A DNA stretch of 64,000 nucleotides from assembly GCF_025989145.1 (NCBI RefSeq), contig NZ_JAPDNQ010000001.1:2046001-2110000 (forward strand), in the 5' to 3' direction. The position numbers and the translations under genes are program-made. The stretch comes from Microbacterium sp. SSM24. Lineage in GTDB: Bacteria; Actinomycetota; Actinomycetes; Actinomycetales; Microbacteriaceae. Below, piece after piece: positions 58,491 through 64,000 of this stretch (position 1 is the first letter of the stretch; every line of letters begins with the position of its first letter). The notes beneath the pieces are model-generated. The model was not told the DNA's origin. It did not search any database and saw only the letters and a list, made by a program, of their open reading frames with translations.

Positions 58491-59882
58491 TCAGTGGCGA
58501 CCGGCGACGAAGTCGGCGACGTGGGCGGGCCACGCGGTGCCGGAGCCGGATCCGGATGCCTCGAACCGGTCCGCCGTGCGATACGCGGCGTAGATCGCGT
58601 TCACGGCGAGCCAGCGCAGCGGCTCGGGCTCCCACTTCTTCGCGCGGTGCCCGACCCACGGCAGGCGCACCAGGTCGGTGTCGCGCTCCAGCACCAGATC
58701 CGCGAGTGTGCGGCCGGCGAGGTTCGTCGCGGTGACGCCGGTCCCGACGTAGCCGCCGGCCCAGCCGAGACCGGACGCGCGGTCGTGTCCGACCGAGGCC
58801 GCCCAGTCGCGCGGCACGCCGAGCACGCCCGCCCATCCGTGCGCGATCGGCACGGAGGCGGCATCCGGGAAGAAGTCCCGCAGCAGGCGCGTGAGCGATG
58901 CGATCGTGCGTTCCTGCGTGGTGCCGTCCTCGTCGACGTGCGAGCCGTAGCGGTAGGGCACTCCGCGTCCGCCGAACGCGATGCGGTCGTCGGCCGTGCG
59001 CTGGGCGTACATGTACACGTGCGCGAAATCGCCGAGGGTCTCGCGGCCCGCCCATCCGATCGTGTCCCACATGGCCGCCGGGAGCGGTTCGGTGACGATC
59101 ATGGACGAGTTCATCGGCAGCCAGGTGCGGTGCTCGCCGCGCAGATCCGCTGTGAAGCCCTCGGTCGCGCGCAGCACGTGCGACGCGGTCACGACCCCGC
59201 GGTCGGTGACCGCGCTGCCCTGCGCGATCTCGGTGACCCGGGTCTGCTCGTAGATCGGCACGCCCAGGCGCTCGACGGCGGAGGCGAGCCCGGAGGCCAG
59301 CTTCGCCGGGTGCAGCCGTGCGCAGTGCGGATGCCACACCCCGCCGAGCACCCCGTCCACCGCGATGCGGGAGGCGGCGGACGCGGCATCCAGCTCCTCC
59401 ACATCGGTGTGCGCCCACTGCTGCTCGGCTCGCACGGCGGCGCGGAGTCTGGCGAGCTGAGACGGAGTGCGTGCCACGCCGAACTCACCGCCCTTGACGA
59501 TGTCGGCGTCGATTCCTTCGCGCGCGGCGACGGCGATGACCTCGTCGACCGTCTCGTTGAGCGCGCGCTGCTGTGCGACCGCCGCGTCGCGCCCGTGGGA
59601 CTCCGCATACCGCTCGCGCCCGCCCGTGACGGTGTTGGTGAGCCAGCCGCCGTTGCGACCGGATGCCCCGAACCCGGCGAACCGCTGCTCGAGGACGACC
59701 ACGCGCAGATCGGGTTGCAGCGTCTTGAGGTAGTACGCGGCCCACAGTCCGGTGTAGCCGCCGCCGACGATGGCGACATCGACGTCGATCGGACCGGGCA
59801 GCGGCGCACGCGGAGTCGGCGTCCCGCCGAGCTGCCGCCACCACCACGAGACGTCTCCATTGGGCACGCGGGGCTCGGTCAT
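58491..59882 (-). CDS. FAD-dependent oxidoreductase (DadA/PuuB-like)
   Basis: A 463-aa DAO-family flavoprotein. FAD motif VAIVGGGYTGLWAAYYL (about 36-52), FGASGRNGGWL (about 71-82; the SGRNGG motif common to PuuB-like oxidases) and a C-terminal GWAGGYVGTGVTATNLAGR. Relatives oxidise amines such as gamma-glutamylputrescine. AGGATGGAG precedes ATG 59882. It is next to the PucR/gabT/putrescine-oxidase genes, so amine catabolism is likely. Confidence 0.87.
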   Translation of the reverse strand: MTEPRVPNGDVSWWWRQLGGTPTPRAPLPGPIDVDVAIVGGGYTGLWAAYYLKTLQPDLRVVVLEQRFAGFGASGRNGGWLTNTVTGGRERYAESHGRDAAVAQQRALNETVDEVIAVAAREGIDADIVKGGEFGVARTPSQLARLRAAVRAEQQWAHTDVEELDAASAASRIAVDGVLGGVWHPHCARLHPAKLASGLASAVERLGVPIYEQTRVTEIAQGSAVTDRGVVTASHVLRATEGFTADLRGEHRTWLPMNSSMIVTEPLPAAMWDTIGWAGRETLGDFAHVYMYAQRTADDRIAFGGRGVPYRYGSHVDEDGTTQERTIASLTRLLRDFFPDAASVPIAHGWAGVLGVPRDWAASVGHDRASGLGWAGGYVGTGVTATNLAGRTLADLVLERDTDLVRLPWVGHRAKKWEPEPLRWLAVNAIYAAYRTADRFEASGSGSGTAWPAHVADFVAGRH

Positions 59883-60034
59883 GGCTCCATCCTGTCGGGT
59901 GCTGCCCGGCGGGCGGTCGGGCGATCCGTCCGGAGGTGAGGCCCCCGCGAGCGGATGCGTTCGCGTGTTCGCGCGCCCGCGCGTTCGCACTGCGGCGCTG
60001 CCGCGCTGCCGCGCTGCCGCGCGACCGCGCCGCC

Positions 60035-60090
60035 GACTCGCCAAGACACGCCGGTTCCGTGTCCCGCGACGCGGCGTGTTCTGGCGACTC
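60035..60090. repeat. Palindromic repeat family 1, copy 4
   Basis: TCGCCAAGACACGCCG (60038-60053) pairs with CGGCGTGTTCTGGCGA (60072-60087). Located 32 bp past the stop of the PucR gene and upstream of the DadA-like gene. Confidence 0.85.
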
Positions 60091-60121
60091 GATGTCACGA
60101 GGTCGGGGGTCGGGACGGGGG

Positions 60122-61654
60122 TCAAGCCTCGAGGGCGCGGAGCGCGGCCCAGAGCTCGGCGCGGGCGGCGAACGAGGTCAGGTCGGCGCCCAGCACGCGT
60201 TCGATGAGGGCGAGGCGGGTGCGCACGGTGTGCCGGTGCACCCCGAGTGCGCGCGCGGATGCCTCGTGCGAGCAGTCGTTGTCGAGCCAGGCCCGCAGGG
60301 TCTGGACGAGGTGCGTGCCTTCTGCGGCGTCGTGCTCCCGCAGCGGGGCGAGCTCCGCACGCGCGAGCGCGCGCGCCTCGTCCGACAGCGCCGACAGCAC
60401 GCCGGACCGCGCCACCTCGGCGAAGGGCGAGACGCCGTCGCCGCCGCGGTCGCGTGCGACCCTCGCCTGCGCGATCGCGGCGGCGAACGCGTCGTACCCG
60501 GCCGGATCCGAAAGGCCGATCCGCACGCCGAACCGCTCGGCGACCTCCTCCACCGGGCCGCGCTCTCCCGCGGGCACGACGATCACGAGCCCGTCATCGC
60601 CGCGTCCGAAGAACAGCGACCCGCGCTTCTCGTCGACGCGGAGCTCGAGCAGCTCGGCGATCGCGTCGATGCGGGATGCCGCGGCATCCGTCACCGCCAC
60701 CTCGACGGGCGCCGCCGGCAGCGGTCCCCACAGCTCGCGCGTGATGCGCCGCGCGAGGGCCGGGTCGTCGGCGAGGAGCGTCTGCACGAGACCGGCGCGC
60801 AGGGCGCCGCGTGCGCGGCTGAGGCCCTGCTGCTGCTCGAGAGCGAGCCCCGCCATGGCGATCACCGCCGTCACGACTCCGCGGCCCTCCTGGTCGAGGT
60901 CGCCCGCGGCGATGGCGATGACGCCGCGGAGGTGTCCGCCGCGTCCGAGCGTCTGGAGACGGAACGGCGTAGCGCCGATGCGCAGCGACGACCCGGCTCG
61001 CGCGCCCCGGTTGAGCACGCCGGTGACCTCGAGCCGAAGCTCGTCGGCGGTCGCCGGATCGAGTCCCCCCACCGGATGCTCTCGTGCAAGCTCGCCCGCG
61101 GCGTCGAACATGCCGACCCAGGTGTCGAGCTGCCGCGCGAGTTCTGCGACCGTGGCCCCGAGCCCGTCCGGGCGCAGTGCGGCGAGGGCGATGGCGCGCT
61201 GCGCCGCGAGCGCCCAGCTGCGGCGCGCGTACGCCTGCGCGGCGATCGCCTCGGCGTTCGCGCGGGCGACGGCGATGAACGGCGTCCGGTAGGGCACCTC
61301 GAACAGCGGCATCCGCTCTTCGCGGCAGGCATCGACGAGCGCGGGCGGGATGCCGTCGCGCACGACCTCGGTGCCGAAGCCCAGGCCCACGACGCCGCGC
61401 GCGGCGAGCCGGTGCACGTACGCCCGGACGGCGCCGGTCTCGTCGGGCGAGTCCGGGAACTGCGTGCCCGTCGTGAGCAGCACGAGCCCCTCCGAGAGGA
61501 ACGGCGTGGGGTCGACGAGGTCGGTGCTGTGCACCCAGCGCACGGCGCGGTCGAGCGTGCCGGGTTCGAGGTGATCCTCGCCGGAGAGGACCAGCCGCAG
61601 GTCGGCGCGCGTGAGCAGTGCGCGCAGCGTGGGAATGTCGGCGACGGCGGGCAT
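60122..61654 (-). CDS. PucR family regulator
   Basis: A 510-aa PucR-type regulator. An N-terminal purine-catabolism sensor-like domain (about 5-125, with GLVLLTTGTQFPD and GVVGLGFGTEVV) precedes a GGDEF-like middle and a C-terminal HTH (about 455-490, DNDCSHEASARALGVHRHTV). Corynebacterial GabR, a PucR-type activator of gabTDP, is a close functional parallel. It is divergent from gabT. Two TGTACAGCG repeats lie in the 94-bp gap. Confidence 0.9.
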   Translation of the reverse strand: MPAVADIPTLRALLTRADLRLVLSGEDHLEPGTLDRAVRWVHSTDLVDPTPFLSEGLVLLTTGTQFPDSPDETGAVRAYVHRLAARGVVGLGFGTEVVRDGIPPALVDACREERMPLFEVPYRTPFIAVARANAEAIAAQAYARRSWALAAQRAIALAALRPDGLGATVAELARQLDTWVGMFDAAGELAREHPVGGLDPATADELRLEVTGVLNRGARAGSSLRIGATPFRLQTLGRGGHLRGVIAIAAGDLDQEGRGVVTAVIAMAGLALEQQQGLSRARGALRAGLVQTLLADDPALARRITRELWGPLPAAPVEVAVTDAAASRIDAIAELLELRVDEKRGSLFFGRGDDGLVIVVPAGERGPVEEVAERFGVRIGLSDPAGYDAFAAAIAQARVARDRGGDGVSPFAEVARSGVLSALSDEARALARAELAPLREHDAAEGTHLVQTLRAWLDNDCSHEASARALGVHRHTVRTRLALIERVLGADLTSFAARAELWAALRALEA

Positions 61655-61675
61655 GATCCTCCGAAATATACGGCC

Positions 61676-61705
61676 TGTACAGCGGGCTAAGGAGAATGTA
61701 CAGCG
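61676..61705. promoter_or_regulatory. PucR-type operator candidate
   Basis: TGTACAGCG at 61676-61684 and again at 61697-61705, spaced 21 nt (two helical turns), in the 94-bp region between the divergent pucR-like and gabT genes. Confidence 0.6.
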
Positions 61706-61748
61706 AGGAAGGTGCGGGTGCCTCGGGCTCGGTCATACGCTCGCCCCC

Positions 61749-63107
61749 ATGAGCGCTGTCGACACCCTCACTGAAACGCCCATCGGCGGACCGAGCCTCC
61801 CGCAGGAGCGTCGCCTCGTGACCAGCATCCCGGGTCCGCGTTCGCAGGAGCTCATCGACCGCAAGTCCGTCGCGGTCGCCGCCGGCGTGGGCCACACGGC
61901 ACCCGTTCACGCGGTCGCAGCCGGCGGTGGCGTGATCGTCGACGCCGATGGCAACTCGCTCATCGACCTCGGATCCGGCATCGCCGTGACCACGATCGGC
62001 AACGCGCATCCCAAGGTCGTCAAGGCCGTTCAGGACCAGGTCGCGCAGTTCACCCACACGTGCTTCATGATCGCTCCGTACGACTCGTACGTGTCCGTCG
62101 CCGAGGCCCTCAACCGCATCACTCCCGGCGATCACGAGAAGAAGAGCGCCCTGTTCAACTCCGGCGCCGAAGCCGTCGAGAACGCCGTGAAGATCGCCCG
62201 CAAGCACACCGGCCGGCCCGCCGTCGTCGCCTTCGACCACGGATACCACGGCCGCACCAACCTCACGATGGCACTCACGGCCAAGTCGATGCCCTACAAG
62301 AGCGGCTTCGGCCCCTTCGCCTCCGAGGTCTACCGCGCACCGCTCTCGTACCCGTTCCGCGACGGACTGAGCGGAGCGGATGCCGCGAAGCGGGCCATCT
62401 CGGTCATCGAGAAGCAGGTCGGCGCCGACAACCTCGCCGCTGTCATCATCGAGCCGATCCAGGGCGAGGGCGGCTTCATCGTCCCCGCCGACGGCTTCCT
62501 CCCCGCTCTCGTCGAGTGGTGCCGCGCCAACGGCGTGGTGTTCATCGCCGATGAGATCCAGACCGGCTTCGCTCGCACTGGGGAGATGTTCGCGAGTGAT
62601 GTGTTCGGCATCGTGCCGGACCTGATCACGACCGCCAAGGGCATCGCGGGGGGCCTGCCCTTGGCGGCCGTGACCGGACGGGCCGAGATCATGGACGCGT
62701 CCCACGCGGGCGGACTCGGCGGCACGTACGGCGGCAACCCCGTCGCGTGCGCCGCTGCGCTCGCCGCGATCGACGTGTTCGAGAACGACGGGATGATCGA
62801 GCGCGCCCGCGAGATCGGCGCGATCCTCACCGAGCGCCTCGGCGCGCTTCGGGCATCCGACCCCCGGGTCGGTGACGTGCGCGGCCACGGTGCGATGATC
62901 GCCGCCGAGTTCGTCGACCCGGCGACCGGCGAGCCGGATGCTGCGCTCACCGCTGCGGTCGCTAAGGCGTGCATCGCCGAAGGCGTGATCGTGCTCACCT
63001 GCGGCACCTACGGGAACGTGATCCGTTTCCTTCCGCCGCTCTCCATCGGCGACGACCTGCTCCACGAGGGCATCGACGTCGTCGCCGCCGCGCTCGCGGC
63101 ATCCTGA
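61749..63107 (+). CDS. gabT: 4-aminobutyrate transaminase
   Basis: A 452-aa class III aminotransferase. GSGIAVTTIGNAHPKVVKA, FFNSGAEAVENAVKIARKHTG-like (LFNSGAEAVENAVKIA), FIADEIQTGFARTG and PLP-lysine K297 in TTAKGIAGGLPLAAV match GabT. It converts GABA and 2-oxoglutarate to succinic semialdehyde and glutamate. A gabD partner is not in the window. The putrescine-oxidase-like gene 142 bp downstream would feed GABA from putrescine via 4-aminobutanal. Confidence 0.93.
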   Translation: MSAVDTLTETPIGGPSLPQERRLVTSIPGPRSQELIDRKSVAVAAGVGHTAPVHAVAAGGGVIVDADGNSLIDLGSGIAVTTIGNAHPKVVKAVQDQVAQFTHTCFMIAPYDSYVSVAEALNRITPGDHEKKSALFNSGAEAVENAVKIARKHTGRPAVVAFDHGYHGRTNLTMALTAKSMPYKSGFGPFASEVYRAPLSYPFRDGLSGADAAKRAISVIEKQVGADNLAAVIIEPIQGEGGFIVPADGFLPALVEWCRANGVVFIADEIQTGFARTGEMFASDVFGIVPDLITTAKGIAGGLPLAAVTGRAEIMDASHAGGLGGTYGGNPVACAAALAAIDVFENDGMIERAREIGAILTERLGALRASDPRVGDVRGHGAMIAAEFVDPATGEPDAALTAAVAKACIAEGVIVLTCGTYGNVIRFLPPLSIGDDLLHEGIDVVAAALAAS

Positions 63108-63249
63108 ATCACCGGCATGTCCCGGCAGCAGCCGGGGCATGTCCCGAAAGACGTCGCCCGTTGCGAACGCGGGCGACGAGAAGTGGGACACGGCGGGACG
63201 CCGGGTCGCACAGCGCGCGAGACCATCGCGCACCGGACAGAGGAGTCTC

Positions 63250-64000
63250 ATGCAACAGCTGACGCGTGACGTCGTGATCGTCGGGGCTGGTGCCGCCGGC
63301 CTCACCGCGGCGAACGAACTGAGGAAGGCCGGACTCTCCGTCGTGGTGCTCGAGGCGCGCGACCGGGTGGGCGGGCGACTGTGGACCGACGTGATCGACG
63401 GCGCGATGCTGGAGATCGGCGGGCAGTGGGTCTCGCCCGACCAGGAGGCGCTCAAGGAGACCATCGCGGAGCTCGGCCTGGAGACCTACAGCCGCTACCG
63501 CGAGGGGGACTCGGTCTACATCGGCCGCGACGGCGCCGTGCGCCGGTTCACGGGGGAGATCTTCCCCGTCGCGCCCGAGACCGAGAAGGAGATCGTCCGG
63601 CTGATCGAGAAGCTCGACGACATGGTCGCGCAGATCGACCCCGACAAGCCGTGGGAGCACCCCGACGCCGATGCGCTGGACCGCATCTCGTTCGAGGCGT
63701 GGCTCGAGGAGCAGACGCCCGACCAGGAGGCGCGCGACAACATCGCCCTCTTCATCGCGGGCGCGATGCTCACCAAGCCCGCCTACGCGTTCTCGGCACT
63801 GCAGGCGCTGCTCATGGCGGCGAGCGCGGGCAGCTTCACGCACCTGGTCGATGCCGACTACATCCTCGACGAGCGCGTCGTCGGCGGTCTCCAGCAGGTG
63901 CCGCTGCTCCTCGCGGAGCGCCTCGGCGACGACGTGATGCTCGGTCAGCCCGTGAACGAGGTGCACTGGCAGGCGGACGGCGTGCGCGTCGTGACCGACG
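63250..64000 (+). CDS. Flavin monoamine oxidase, putrescine-oxidase-like (partial)
   Basis: The first 250 residues of a flavin amine oxidase; the gene continues beyond the window. FAD motif DVVIVGAGAAGLTAANELRK, the RVGGRLW motif and IGGQWVSPDQEAL (substrate-side) match actinobacterial putrescine oxidases (Rhodococcus/Kocuria type). It would oxidise putrescine to 4-aminobutanal with H2O2 release. GGAG lies just before ATG 63250. Confidence 0.88.
   Translation, partial: MQQLTRDVVIVGAGAAGLTAANELRKAGLSVVVLEARDRVGGRLWTDVIDGAMLEIGGQWVSPDQEALKETIAELGLETYSRYREGDSVYIGRDGAVRRFTGEIFPVAPETEKEIVRLIEKLDDMVAQIDPDKPWEHPDADALDRISFEAWLEEQTPDQEARDNIALFIAGAMLTKPAYAFSALQALLMAASAGSFTHLVDADYILDERVVGGLQQVPLLLAERLGDDVMLGQPVNEVHWQADGVRVVTD

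Noticed and set aside
60594..63464. Open frame of 956 codons on the minus strand across gabT and the PucR gene
   Set aside because: It is antisense to gabT and to the amine oxidase and out of frame with pucR. gabT has every family motif on the other strand.

Overview
The window is about 70% G+C, gene-dense and rich in GTG starts and ATGA/GTGA overlaps. Its gene set (RamB-type regulator beside the glyoxylate genes, hadAB-like pair with murB, DUF1206, DUF2510, an ECF41 sigma factor, a PucR-controlled GABA/putrescine locus) points to a free-living actinobacterium, most likely Microbacteriaceae and probably Microbacterium. That placement is inference from gene content and composition; no 16S gene is present.

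Layout. 1-3238: end of a phytoene-desaturase-like oxidoreductase, an inositol-phosphatase-family enzyme and a membrane-anchored M23 peptidase. 3303-3473: tRNA-Thr(GGT) and tRNA-Met(CAT). 3432-7484: a 4.0 kb integrative element bounded by 47-bp direct repeats in the 3' half of tRNA-Met. It carries a tyrosine integrase, a putative repressor, a small membrane protein, a lipoprotein, a small unknown protein and a RepSA-like rolling-circle initiator, and no transfer gene. 7557-16354: mixed small metabolic genes, including an oxidoreductase-ECF41 sigma operon with a recognisable ECF41 promoter. 16415-19467: XRE regulator, secreted protein and three tiny membrane proteins, divergent from an XRE-ImmA/IrrE pair. 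19460-26595: PAP2, DUF1206, amidase/agmatine deiminase with a divergent TetR, isochorismatase-like hydrolase, DUF389.

26792-36641: SDR, lipoprotein, CDF transporter, then a sugar locus (ROK regulator, ribose-type ABC transporter, Gfo/Idh/MocA dehydrogenase, TIM-barrel isomerase). 36727-41994: DUF2510 protein, TauE exporter, hadAB-like dehydratase pair with murB, PLP aminotransferase. 42144-45735: ABC exporter with a two-component system. 45775-51268: YciI protein, aceB-aceA glyoxylate shunt and divergent RamB-type regulator. 51410-58175: a glycan locus (secreted glycoamylase-like hydrolase, TetR, GH1 glucosidase, two permeases and a binding protein) with matching palindromes at both ends. 58491-64000: DadA/PuuB-like oxidase, PucR regulator, gabT and the start of a putrescine-oxidase-like flavoenzyme.

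Two families of intergenic palindromes are scattered through the window: four copies based on TCGCCAAGACACGCCG and two based on TCCGTTTGTGCGGGC. The strongest candidates for undescribed biology are the minimal integrative element, in which excision would place rep 62 nt downstream of int on the same strand, and the XRE/ImmA-flanked secreted-protein locus.
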